Notes under the pieces: model-generated
Told to the model about the DNA's origin: nothing
The model's database searches: none
Seen by the model: only the letters and a program-made list of their open reading frames with translations
Position numbers and translations under genes: made by a program
Assembly: GCF_900119495.1 (NCBI RefSeq)
Contig: NZ_LT632435.1
Coordinates: 1,237,847-1,301,846, forward strand
Reading direction: 5' to 3'
DNA: 64,000 nucleotides
Origin: Arcanobacterium urinimassiliense
GTDB taxonomy: Bacteria; Actinomycetota; Actinomycetes; Actinomycetales; Actinomycetaceae
In this document: in pieces, positions 1 through 6,914 of the stretch
Layout: every line of letters begins with the position of its first letter
Numbering within the stretch: position 1 is the stretch's first letter

Positions 1-239
1 ATTCTAAATAACTCCAATGTCCCTCGTTAAAAGACCGTTGCAAATTAGCAATAATAACTTTTGGATATTAACCCGACCTTTTCCCACTGTGGTTTTTTGT
101 CATGATCGCGCAGGCGCTCTACAAAGTTTTCCGTTTTACCTATGTAGCACCAGGTGTTCTCAATTGATTCTGGATCATTACCGAGAAGAATATACGCACC
201 ATTACAAGCGATTGAGCTGAATGACCCCGTGTTTGCATG
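1..239 (-). pseudogene. GIY-YIG nuclease-like protein, C-terminal remnant, runs off the window
   Basis: Read on the minus strand, the region from about 239 down to 48 gives GAYILLGND, then CYIGKTENFVERLRDHD and WEKVGLISKS. These are the two hallmark strands and first helix of a GIY-YIG domain as found in small DUF4357-type GIY-YIG proteins. The frame hits a stop at 47-45. Shifting by one base there restores NLQRSFNEGHWSYLE, the expected next helix, so there is a frameshift near 45-60 and the gene continues beyond base 1. There is no proper start upstream. The missing N-terminal part is found at 2887-2750, on the far side of the MFS and TetR genes. Family assignment is by motif reading only; the function of these proteins is not settled. 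Confidence 0.5.
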
Positions 240-355
240 AGTTTTGAGAGGTTTGAGTTTGTTTGAATATCGTAGCGACTAGACATCATAGTTCTGCTGA
301 AGTGAACACCGCTTTAGCAGGGATTTTTATGGTTTTGCTTCTAATCATAAAGAGA

Positions 356-1579
356 TTATTTGCGGAACTCGGGATGGTAAAAACTCAGCAAAATTGCCGC
401 AGCTATCAGGACTGTGCAACATGTCATTGGTAGCCACGGAGAGAGTCCGTAAAGTGCGGTGGAGGCTATCGGTGCCACTACATAGGCTGCACCATTGTTA
501 GCATTAATCAACCCGGCCAGCCCACCTTGCTCTTCGGGCTTCATTTGCAAAGTAGGCGCCGTGTTGTAGCCAGGCATCGCCAGGCCTAGACCAAAGCCTG
601 TCAAGATGCTGGCCACGATGAACAGTCCAAGATTTAGTGGATAAACCAAGAGTAGTAACCCGAGAAGAACGATTATTAATCCTCTTCTAAAGAGTTTTTT
701 AGCACCCCAGTTTAACCTTGGAGCCACCAAGGCCTGCGCCAGTATCATCACCACACCCATTATTGACATACACAAAGCGGTGAGCCCTGCTGTTGCGCCG
801 GCCGCTAGCTTCAAAACATCCTGCAGTAAAAAGCCGAAAAGTGTAGCCACGGTAGAAAAAGCGGTAAACATTAAGAAACCGCAAGCCAGGAACACGAATA
901 CTCTTGAATCAAAATAGGAAACTTTTGCCGGTTGAGCGACTTTTTCTTCACCACCTGTGGGTTTGAATGTTAGCAGCAAAACGGCAACACCTAAAAGCAT
1001 GACCAGAGGCATCACCAGCAAGGGCATCATGAAACCTCCTATAGCTGCAAGGCTGCCGCCCAATAAGGCTCCAAGAATAGACGAGAATCCTTGTGCAGCG
1101 CCCAAGACTCCCAGACCTTTTACCCGTTGCGTCTCACTGTAGGTATGAGTCACAACGTAGGTTTGCGCGGCTGGGGAAACTGATGCGATGGCACCGCCGT
1201 ACAGCACGCCCCTAGTTATGACTACTCCTATGATCAACACTATGCCGGTGAGCAGACCCTTAAATCCTAGCCACACCACCATAGCGAATCCGCTTAGAGC
1301 CAGGATTCCGGCAAGCATGCCAATAAGCAAGATACGCCGAGATCCCCATCGCAATGAGACCCGTCCCCACCTGGTGGAGGTAAGAGAAAACATTACGGCT
1401 GCTAACGAAATGGTGGCGCCAATGTGCCATTCCTTCAACCCAATTTCGCGCGATAGCGGAGCCAGAATTGGATTAAGAATCATCTGCCCCATATATGCCA
1501 GCAACACCGTCAAAAACAAGGGAAACAGTCCCGTTATTTTTGATTCGACTTTCTCGTTTCGTTCATTAGTGGCGCACAT
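356..1579 (-). CDS. MFS-family efflux transporter (12-TM drug/H+ antiporter type)
   Basis: A 407-residue integral membrane protein with alternating hydrophobic segments typical of a 12-helix major facilitator. The RWGRVSLRWGSRR stretch after the second helix is the cytoplasmic loop 2-3 motif of MFS proteins. It probably exports a drug or other small molecule from the cytoplasm. An upstream TTG at 1609 could extend the reading frame by ten residues, but the ATG at 1579 has a clear ribosome site (GGAAAGGA, 1587-1594) seven bases away, so I use it. The gene is divergent from a TetR-family regulator, with a near-perfect palindrome between them, the usual layout of a self-regulated efflux pair. 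The substrate cannot be told from sequence. Confidence 0.85.
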   Translation of the reverse strand: MCATNERNEKVESKITGLFPLFLTVLLAYMGQMILNPILAPLSREIGLKEWHIGATISLAAVMFSLTSTRWGRVSLRWGSRRILLIGMLAGILALSGFAMVVWLGFKGLLTGIVLIIGVVITRGVLYGGAIASVSPAAQTYVVTHTYSETQRVKGLGVLGAAQGFSSILGALLGGSLAAIGGFMMPLLVMPLVMLLGVAVLLLTFKPTGGEEKVAQPAKVSYFDSRVFVFLACGFLMFTAFSTVATLFGFLLQDVLKLAAGATAGLTALCMSIMGVVMILAQALVAPRLNWGAKKLFRRGLIIVLLGLLLLVYPLNLGLFIVASILTGFGLGLAMPGYNTAPTLQMKPEEQGGLAGLINANNGAAYVVAPIASTALYGLSPWLPMTCCTVLIAAAILLSFYHPEFRK

Positions 1580-1620
1580 TAAAACATCCTTTCCAAAGTG
1601 AGCAGCCAATCAAGCTAAAA

Positions 1621-1647
1621 CAATACTAGAACAATGTTCTAGTATTG
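1621..1647. promoter_or_regulatory. Palindromic operator between efflux gene and TetR regulator
   Basis: A 27-bp palindrome with 13-bp arms, CAATACTAGAACA and TGTTCTAGTATTG, mirrored exactly around a single central base. It lies between the divergent MFS and TetR-family genes, where a TetR dimer normally binds to repress both. It also sits where the -35 region of the regulator promoter should be. Confidence 0.75.
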
Positions 1648-1660
1648 TCGAGGTTGAGGG

Positions 1661-1666
1661 TATACT
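1661..1666 (+). promoter_or_regulatory. -10 box of TetR-family gene; transcript probably leaderless
   Basis: TATACT lies six bases before the GTG start of the regulator gene. No ribosome binding site fits between them. A start of transcription at or next to the GTG would give a leaderless mRNA, which is common in actinobacteria. The operator palindrome lies just upstream, so repressor binding would block this promoter. Confidence 0.45.
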
Positions 1667-1672
1667 GTTTTC

Positions 1673-2374
1673 GTGGGAAATAAAGACAAGCGGGTAAACA
1701 CGGGTAGACGCGCCTGGCTGACGCAGGAAAAGATCATGTACACCGCAATGGAACTGACCCGAGAGTGCGGTCTAGAAAATTGGTCGATTCGTGACCTTGC
1801 GCAGCGTCTGGGAGTTGTTCCCTCTGTCATCTACCACCATTACCAAAACCGTGACGCCATTACCGCTTCTGTAATCGGCGAAATCGCTAGCACCATCGAG
1901 CTACCGGACGAGCAGCTGGAATGGAAAGATTGGTTCATCTCCCTAGCAGAAAATGTCAGGCCCGTCTTTCTTGAATTCCCCGGAGTCACCGACAAACTGA
2001 TGTATGGACATATGGACGCCGCGTTTATACCAATCTTGGAGGTGGCTTACGAAAAACTACGGGACGCTGGTTTTAGCAAGTACATTCACATCGCATACAC
2101 AATTATCATCAACACGATGCTGTGGAGCATTACTGCTCGCAACTTGCGCAGTCCAACCAAGCAGGAACAGCGCCACGACCTAGGCCAAATGATTACCCAA
2201 CTTCAGCCCCTAGCTGCCTGCTCCACAACGCTGGCTGACATCATCCAAGGCTACTTAATTCCGCTAGCCAACCCGAAAAACGAAGACCGCATGAGTCAGG
2301 AATACTTTGAAATCATCATAGAAGTCGTACTCGCCGGTTTAGAGATAGCAATCTTGCCTCGCGAAAACGCCTAA
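1673..2374 (+). CDS. TetR/AcrR-family transcriptional regulator
   Basis: A 233-residue protein with an N-terminal helix-turn-helix of TetR type: a first helix (TREKIMYTAMELTRE-like), then WSIRDLAQRLGVVPSVIYHHYQNRDA, where the recognition helix ends in the usual YHHYxNRD pattern. The rest is an all-alpha ligand-binding and dimer domain resembling the TetR C-terminal class. It starts with GTG and probably represses itself and the divergent MFS gene through the palindrome between them. The ligand is unknown. Both genes are intact although the flanking DNA is decayed, suggesting that this cassette arrived recently or is under selection. Confidence 0.85.
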   Translation: MGNKDKRVNTGRRAWLTQEKIMYTAMELTRECGLENWSIRDLAQRLGVVPSVIYHHYQNRDAITASVIGEIASTIELPDEQLEWKDWFISLAENVRPVFLEFPGVTDKLMYGHMDAAFIPILEVAYEKLRDAGFSKYIHIAYTIIINTMLWSITARNLRSPTKQEQRHDLGQMITQLQPLAACSTTLADIIQGYLIPLANPKNEDRMSQEYFEIIIEVVLAGLEIAILPRENA

Positions 2375-2502
2375 CAAACCCGTGAACAAGAGAAATCATC
2401 AATACGCATAAAATATTGCCCAAAATCGCAAGGCATCCAGCTAAGAACAGAGCCTTTCAGCCTCTCCCTCTATTTCCTGTGATTTCCCAATAAATACAAG
2501 AA
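2375..2502. other. Non-coding gap after TetR gene
   Basis: Nothing recognisable is seen here. It is the right-hand edge of the efflux cassette. Together with the decayed stretch that follows it makes a gap of about 610 bases without an intact gene. Confidence 0.4.
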
Positions 2503-2796
2503 GATCCACCATGTTCGGAGCTTCCCAAACAACAGGTACGACTACGTCAAATACGGCACCACCAATGAACTAGCTATCGCCCTTCACAGTACATAGGCTT
2601 CTCCCAGGAATCCGCAGCCTATATTGAATACTGAGCCCACCCTATTGCGTATGGACGAAGAGGAAACCTCCATCTCGACTTCTGGTTTACCTCTTCGACG
2701 AACATCAACGTGAAGAAAGAAGCCGACGAAATCTTCCACTATTGTCTTCCTCTCGCTTATAAAGCTGGGAAAGTTGAGCGCGGCGTGCAGAGATGA
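2503..2796 (+). pseudogene. Decayed coding remnant, family unknown
   Basis: Protein-like sequence can be read on the plus strand but only by changing frame and ignoring stops: a part ending RYDYVKYGTTNELAIAL, then after a frame change GFSQESAAYIEY, then a stop, then AYGRRGNLHLDFWF through to a stop at 2796. The composition looks like real protein, but I do not recognise the family. Its last 45 bases overlap the opposite-strand GIY-YIG fragment, so one of the two readings must be coincidental there. Confidence 0.3.
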
Positions 2797-2887
2797 GAAT
2801 GCCCGTCCAATCCGCTATCCCCGCAGTAGCCATACCACCTGGGGTTCCATCGACCAGAAAAAGCTCTACCGCTTTACCACGCGCCAT
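2750..2887 (-). pseudogene. GIY-YIG nuclease-like protein, N-terminal remnant
   Basis: The minus strand gives MARGKAVELFLVDGTPGG, then ADWTGILISARRAQLSQL and KREE. This matches the N-terminal lead-in of DUF4357-type GIY-YIG proteins, which usually have an LFLVDGTP start, a WTGxxL strand and then the GIY motif. After the KREE the homology stops; the expected continuation, GAYILLG, is at the left end of the window on the same strand. The ATG at 2887 has a GAGGGG about ten bases upstream. The two pieces fit end to end with almost no loss, so one gene appears to have been split by about 2.5 kb of inserted DNA. Confidence 0.5.
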
Positions 2888-2984
2888 CACATCCACGCCC
2901 CTCGTTCGCACGCACCTAGCCTCAAGAATAACCGAGATAAACAGATCACCCCTCAATATGAGGATCCAAAAGAAAGGAAACATC

Positions 2985-3593
2985 ATGGCAACTATTGGTT
3001 TAGACAAGCTCTACTACGCGAGTATTAGCGAAGATCCCACCAGCGGTGAGGAAACCTATGCCGTTCCTAAACCGCTCGCTAAAGCAATATCTGCAGAATT
3101 GTCTATGGAGGTGGCAGAGGCGATTTTGTATGCCGATGACGGGGCATCCGAGATTGTCAAGGAATTCAAATCTGGAACGCTCACTCTTGGCGTGGATAAT
3201 CTAGGATCCGAGGCTGCAGCTGCCTTAACTGGTGCGAGACTGGACGCGAACGGGGTACTTATCAGCACTTCTGAGGATGGCGGTACACCAGTGGCTATCG
3301 GTTTTAGAGCTGCACGCTCTAACGGGAAGTACCAGTATTTTTGGCTTTACCGCGTCAAATTTGCTCTGCCGGGAACCACGCTGGCAACCAAAGCTGATTC
3401 AATCACGTTCTCTACCCCGAGTATTGAGGGAACGATCCTGCGCCGTAACAAACCAGACGCTACCGGCAAGCACCCGTGGAAAGCCGAAGTCACCGAAGGA
3501 GCAGTCGGCGTCAAGCCAGAAACCATTACTGGCTGGTACTCCCAGGTGTATGAGCCTGCCGCTACAAGCAGCCCTAAACCGACAAACAACTAG
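2985..3593 (+). CDS. Phage major tail protein (phi13-type)
   Basis: A 202-residue protein starting MATIGLDKLYYA, with the features of phi13-family major tail (tube) proteins of siphoviruses: an N-terminal GLDKLYYA lead, a central glycine- and alanine-rich part, a FRAARSNGKYQYFWLYRV strand and a C-terminal WYSQVY. The frame is open further upstream, but the ATG used here has a good ribosome site (AAAGGAAA) five bases away. In a phage the protein forms the tail tube. It is followed 15 bases later by tail chaperone genes, the normal siphovirus order, so this is the tail section of a prophage. Capsid and packaging genes are absent to the left, which makes it a remnant. Confidence 0.8.
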   Translation: MATIGLDKLYYASISEDPTSGEETYAVPKPLAKAISAELSMEVAEAILYADDGASEIVKEFKSGTLTLGVDNLGSEAAAALTGARLDANGVLISTSEDGGTPVAIGFRAARSNGKYQYFWLYRVKFALPGTTLATKADSITFSTPSIEGTILRRNKPDATGKHPWKAEVTEGAVGVKPETITGWYSQVYEPAATSSPKPTNN

Positions 3594-3608
3594 AACAGCA
3601 GGTAAGCC

Positions 3609-4044
3609 ATGACAGAGAAAACCCAAACCAGCCCGGCCGATAGCCCCAATTTAAAAAGCACGACAATCACTATCGCAGGTCAAGAATACGAACTCGTCCT
3701 CACTACCCGCGCTACCCGCCTTATAACTCAACGCTACGGAGGGCTAGAACATTTAGGTCAAGCCCTGGAAACTAGCGAAGATATGGATAAGTCACTCGGT
3801 GAGGTAATCTGGCTTATCGCCCTGCTCGCTAACCAGTCCGTACAAATACACAACCTCACCCATCCAGACGATAAGCGCCCAGAGCTGACCGAAGAAGCAG
3901 TAGAACTCCTAACTCCTAACTGTGCCTGCAGATTTAGCTGACTATCGAGAGACTATCGCCCAGGCACTCCAACGCGGCACCCGGCGAGCAATCATGACCG
4001 AGACCCCCAACCCAAAAGGGCAAACCAAGAAAAAGGACACCTAA
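3609..4044 (+). pseudogene. Phage tail assembly chaperone (gpG-like), frameshifted by a 7-bp duplication
   Basis: The gene begins MTEKTQTSPAD and runs in frame to residue 110, where it stops at 3941. The 7-bp unit CCTAACT is present twice in tandem at 3908-3914 and 3915-3921. Dropping one copy restores a continuous frame: ELLTVPADLADYRETIAQ through to TKKKDT and a stop at 4042. This fits a G-type tail chaperone lying between the tail tube and tape-measure genes. As written, the product is truncated and the downstream frameshift partner cannot be reached, so it is scored as a pseudogene. Confidence 0.7.
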
Positions 4045-4238
4045 TAGACAGTGACGAGGCAATCTTTACCCGCCTGACCTATATCGGGCTCGCCCACCTG
4101 GGACTGACCCGCAGGCAAATCGACCTGACCATATTCGGCGAACTATTGGACCTGGTGGATTGTTGGCGCATCGAAACCGGCAGAGCCCAGCCGAAACGCA
4201 TCTGGTTTATTGATGATGTGCTACCTGATGGGGTCTAG
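4032..4238 (+). pseudogene. Phage tail chaperone T-like extension, read by -1 frameshift
   Basis: This frame has no start codon of its own and reads on from the gpG-like gene if ribosomes slip by -1 at the A-rich site G-AAA-AAG (4029-4035): GHLIDSDEAIFTRLTYIGLAHLGL, ending IDDVLPDGV. Siphoviruses commonly make a long G-T chaperone this way just before the tape-measure gene, and the position here is exactly that. Because the upstream gene is broken by the 7-bp duplication, the product is probably not made. The stop TAG overlaps the stop of the opposite XRE gene in a shared CTAG. Confidence 0.55.
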
Positions 4239-4432
4239 GCGTCGTCTGGGGTGAAGATGTCTTCTATCTTGCAGTTGAAGGTTTTCGCGATAGTAAAGGC
4301 TAAGGGCAGGGAGGGGTCGAAGCGCCCTTTTTCGATGGAGATCACGGTTTGGCGGCTGACTCCGAGTAGTTCGGCGAGTTTTTCTTGTGACCAGCCGGCC
4401 TGTTTGCGGAGCGTGACGAGATTGTTTTTCAC
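4235..4432 (-). CDS. Small XRE-family DNA-binding regulator
   Basis: A 65-residue single-domain helix-turn-helix protein. It carries the standard motif WSQEKLAELLGVSRQTVISIEKGRF and a C-terminal LAFTIAKTFNCKIEDIF. This short form usually represses its own operon. It starts at GTG (4432), three bases after the stop of the upstream membrane-protein gene, so the two form an operon read leftward from the inverted repeat at 4926-4959. It lies between tail chaperone and tape-measure genes, where phage genomes normally have nothing, and so looks like an inserted cassette. Confidence 0.8.
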   Translation of the reverse strand: MKNNLVTLRKQAGWSQEKLAELLGVSRQTVISIEKGRFDPSLPLAFTIAKTFNCKIEDIFTPDDA

Positions 4433-4435
4433 GAC

Positions 4436-4888
4436 TTACCTGTGTTTCGCCCACAAATAGGAAATCCCGTAGACAAGGAATTCGAACACGACGATTCCTG
4501 CCAACACGAATGAGACGTTACCTGATGTTACTGCTGCGCCGATGCCTGCTGCTGCGATGGTGATTAGGAAAGTGTTCGTGGCTGCGAGCGAGTGCCAGTG
4601 ATGCTCCACGGCTTGTTCTGGATGGGCGGTCACCCCCGGCAGACTTGAGCGGTCAACGATTAGCATCCACACCAAGGCGATGAGAGGACCGGCCAAACAG
4701 GCTGCGAGTATCGCCACCGCCGCCCACCGGTACGGGCCAGTCGGGTTGGCCGCCACCCGAAACACGGCGGCACCAATCGCCAGTAACGCCCCTACGGGCA
4801 CCGCCGGGAAGATCGCTGGAATCTTCGTTTTGCGCACATACCCCCACGCTGGTCGTTTGGTAGTTACCTCTTCCATGATGGGCTCCAT
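4436..4888 (-). CDS. Small membrane protein co-transcribed with XRE regulator
   Basis: A 150-residue protein with a hydrophilic N-terminus and four likely transmembrane segments (for example AIFPAVPVGALLAIGAAVF, AAVAILAACLAGPLIALVWML, TFLITIAAAGIGAAV and FVLAGIVVFEFLVYGISYLW). The ATG at 4888 has an AGGAG five bases upstream. No catalytic motif is seen. Pairs of a small XRE repressor and a four-helix membrane protein are common in Gram-positive genomes and are often linked to stress or element maintenance, but no function is established here. Confidence 0.65.
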   Translation of the reverse strand: MEPIMEEVTTKRPAWGYVRKTKIPAIFPAVPVGALLAIGAAVFRVAANPTGPYRWAAVAILAACLAGPLIALVWMLIVDRSSLPGVTAHPEQAVEHHWHSLAATNTFLITIAAAGIGAAVTSGNVSFVLAGIVVFEFLVYGISYLWAKHR

Positions 4889-4918
4889 ACATTCTCCTGA
4901 TCTGCTCTAACACCCACC

Positions 4919-4947
4919 ACCCTAATGTCAAAGACACTTTACGTCAA
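4919..4947 (-). promoter_or_regulatory. Promoter of the membrane-protein/XRE operon
   Basis: On the minus strand TTGACG (4947-4942) and TAGGGT (4924-4919) are separated by 17 bases, a normal spacing. The promoter is covered by the inverted repeat described in the next entry, as expected for autorepression. Confidence 0.45.
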
Positions 4948-4959
4948 GTGTGTTTGACA
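4926..4959. promoter_or_regulatory. Inverted-repeat operator for the XRE regulator
   Basis: Arms TGTCAAAGACACTT and AAGTGTGTTTGACA (14 bp, one mismatch) flank a 6-bp spacer. The element covers the leftward promoter and also contains a TTGACA that could serve a rightward promoter into the tape-measure gene. The symmetry fits binding of a dimeric XRE protein. Confidence 0.6.
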
Positions 4960-4982
4960 TTATTTATGAAAGGATCCCTCCC

Positions 4983-5362
4983 ATGGCTGATTCGCCTTTT
5001 GGTTTGAAGATTGGCCTGGAGGGTGAGCGGGAGTTTAAGCGCGCGATCACGGATATTAATCGTGAGATGCGGGTTTTGGGATCTGAGATGAAGTTGGTGG
5101 CTTCTCAGTTCGATAAGAACGATAAGTCTGCCGCAGCGTTGACTTCTCGTAACCAGGTTTTGGGCAAAGAGATTGAGGCGCAAAAATCCAAGATTCAGAC
5201 CCTGAAGAGCGCTCTTGATAACTCTGCTACCAGTTTTGGGGAAAATGATTCTCGTACGAAGAATTGGCAGATTCAGCTCAATAACGCTCAGGCGACTTTG
5301 AATGGTCTTGAGGGTGAGCTTAAAGAGAATAATTCTGCTCTTTCCAAGTTTGCCGATGAAGT
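4983..5362 (+). pseudogene. Phage tail tape-measure protein, N-terminal stub
   Basis: About 126 residues starting MADSPFGLKIGLEGEREFK, followed by long helical, coiled-coil-like sequence (ITDINREMRVLGSEMK, LNGLEGELKENNSALSKFADE). This is the usual N-terminus of actinobacterial and Firmicutes siphovirus tape-measure proteins, which normally run to 700 or more residues. After KFADE the frame enters foreign DNA that is coding on the other strand, so the gene is cut off. An AAAGGA lies upstream of the ATG. In a phage it sets tail length. Confidence 0.65.
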
Positions 5363-5375
5363 ACGAGAAGTCAGC

Positions 5376-5540
5376 GTTAGGCTGCCCCATGATGCGAAGC
5401 ACATGAGGGCGGCTCATACCGTACAGGTCGCATACCTCGTCGATGGTCAAAAATGTCTTCTGGGACAGGGCGAGCAGAAGTCCTGCATATTCTGGATAGG
5501 TGAGTTCGCCCTTCTTTGTTTTCTTCAATTTCTCTTGCAT
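5376..5540 (-). pseudogene. Excisionase-like HTH protein, truncated
   Basis: About 55 residues starting at an ATG with a perfect AAGGAGG site. The sequence LTYPEYAGLLLALSQ, then FLTIDEVCDLYGMSRPHVLR, looks like the MerR/excisionase-type helix-turn-helix found at the ends of Firmicutes integrative elements. Homology seems to end at the junction with the tape-measure stub near 5360-5375, so the C-terminus is lost. The style of gene and ribosome site is that of Clostridia rather than actinobacteria. Family assignment is tentative. Confidence 0.45.
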
Positions 5541-5562
5541 AATCAAAACCTCCTTGAATTTG

Positions 5563-5615
5563 AAAACAAAAAAGCGGTGAACCTGAAGGACTTGATGTCC
5601 TAAAGATTCACCGCT
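5563..5615 (-). terminator. Rho-independent terminator after the XRE/anchored-protein genes
   Basis: On the minus strand a 10-bp stem (AAGCGGTGAA with TTCACCGCTT) encloses a smaller stem (AGGAC/GTCCT) and is followed directly by a run of T (TTTTTTGTTTT). It ends the leftward transcript from 6914 and 5926. Strong terminators of this kind are typical of Firmicutes DNA. Confidence 0.7.
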
Positions 5616-5674
5616 TGTTGCTATGCACAATTCACAAGGTTTGGAGGTTTTACCTCAGACCGCCAGTGACCCGC

Positions 5675-5926
5675 TTAGACGCTGTATGCCTTGCATGATG
5701 GCTCGTCTTGATCAACATGCGTTACAGTGACACCTTCCAGTTCTGTCGGATACAGGCTCAAATCAGAAGGGCTTTTGTAATAAGTTGGCGAAGCCAGGGA
5801 ATAGGCGGATTGGTACTTGTTTTGATTATAGAGGCGTATGGCGAAAACAACGCCAGCTAAAAGGACAATGATGATTAAACAAACGATTAGCAGTTTTTTG
5901 AATCTTGGAAAAGCGGAGTGTCTCAT
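5675..5926 (-). CDS. Small membrane-anchored protein of unknown function
   Basis: An 83-residue protein with a basic N-terminus (RHSAFPRFKK), one strong transmembrane helix (LLIVCLIIIVLLAGVVFAI) and an outward tail rich in serine and tyrosine ending near EPSCKAYSV. The ATG at 5926 has GGGAGG four bases upstream. It lies 10 bases after the XRE membrane regulator and before the terminator, so the two are one transcript. No family is recognised. It may be a partner or target of the regulator. Confidence 0.6.
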   Translation of the reverse strand: MRHSAFPRFKKLLIVCLIIIVLLAGVVFAIRLYNQNKYQSAYSLASPTYYKSPSDLSLYPTELEGVTVTHVDQDEPSCKAYSV

Positions 5927-5936
5927 TTTGCCTCCC

Positions 5937-6914
5937 TTATTTTTTATCCTTGTTCCCATACACCATCGTCAGCACAATGGCTAACACGCCGCACAGAACA
6001 CCGGCAACTGGCCAGATGATCCAGCTACGTCCCCAGTCCATCGTAATAAAACTGTATCCGAGGAAAATGGCTGTCGTCACCAGCCAGTAGACGCCCATGA
6101 TTGGGCCCATCTTACGATCGATGGCTTTTTCCTTTGGACTGAAGTCGCCTTCCTGAAGAAGCCGTTTGTAGGCACCGTAAGGGATGCCGACGCTCACAAA
6201 GAGATAGACGGCGATGGCAGCGATTCCGAAGCCAAAGGCCGTAAAATACGATTCCGGCAAGTTGATCAAATTCCCAGACAGATCAGAGGCAATGAAGCAG
6301 ATGAGCGTCAAAATACAAAGGCAGACCCCAATAACAATATGGGCCATCCATCTGGGTTGCAGGGCGTTCTGTCTTTCACGCACCATGCCAGAGACGCCAT
6401 AAGCCATCTCAAAGGGTTCTTTTTCTATCCACTTCCAGGCATTCAAGGGTAAGCCGTTTACAAGAAACAAAGCCACCGCACCGAGAACAATGAGGAAGGC
6501 AAGGATCACCCCAATCGGCTCTGCAACGGCTGCGTTTACAAAATCGTCAGCCAACAAAATAGGGATGATGGCCATAACGCAGAGCATCACGCCGAAGGCG
6601 ATGGGGCGGGTGCCTTTTTCTTTGAGCGCAAGATAGGCATTAGCTTCTTCCATGCTTAAGACGCGCAAGGGGTGTTCTGCGTCCTCCGTGTCATAGACAG
6701 GGGCTGAAGAGAGTTCAATTTCATCTTTGATGAGTGTATCCGTGCTGACACCAAATAGCGTACTCATCTTCAGGATGCGCTCCAGATCAGGAATGCTCTG
6801 CACGCTTTCCCATTTTGATACGGCTTGCCTGCTAACCCCCAGCTTTGCAGCCAGTTCTTCCTGTGACCAGTTATTTTTCTTTCGTAGCTCGATGATCTTA
6901 TCGGCGAGTATCAT
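5937..6914 (-). CDS. XRE regulator fused to a multi-pass membrane domain
   Basis: A 325-residue protein with an N-terminal XRE helix-turn-helix (residues 1-60; WSQEELAAKLGVSRQAVSKWES, then IPDLERILKMSTLFGVSTDTL), a linker, then about seven hydrophobic segments. This architecture is common in Clostridia and Erysipelotrichia, where such one-component membrane regulators often control a neighbouring small gene. The AAGGAGG site and codon style also look like Firmicutes DNA. It is intact and probably co-transcribed with the anchored protein downstream. The signal it senses is unknown. Confidence 0.75.
   Translation of the reverse strand: MILADKIIELRKKNNWSQEELAAKLGVSRQAVSKWESVQSIPDLERILKMSTLFGVSTDTLIKDEIELSSAPVYDTEDAEHPLRVLSMEEANAYLALKEKGTRPIAFGVMLCVMAIIPILLADDFVNAAVAEPIGVILAFLIVLGAVALFLVNGLPLNAWKWIEKEPFEMAYGVSGMVRERQNALQPRWMAHIVIGVCLCILTLICFIASDLSGNLINLPESYFTAFGFGIAAIAVYLFVSVGIPYGAYKRLLQEGDFSPKEKAIDRKMGPIMGVYWLVTTAIFLGYSFITMDWGRSWIIWPVAGVLCGVLAIVLTMVYGNKDKK

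Noticed and set aside
1188-1601. A 137-residue plus-strand frame inside the MFS gene
   Set aside because: Antisense shadow of a membrane-protein gene with clear family traits.
5363-5603. Plus-strand continuation of the tape-measure frame
   Set aside because: It is the antisense of the excisionase-like HTH gene, which has a strong ribosome site; the composition is not tape-measure-like.
4944-5630. A 228-residue minus-strand frame overlapping the tape-measure stub
   Set aside because: Only the middle part (5540-5376) has a ribosome site and HTH-like sequence. The rest is the antisense of the tape-measure gene and a readthrough upstream of the true start.
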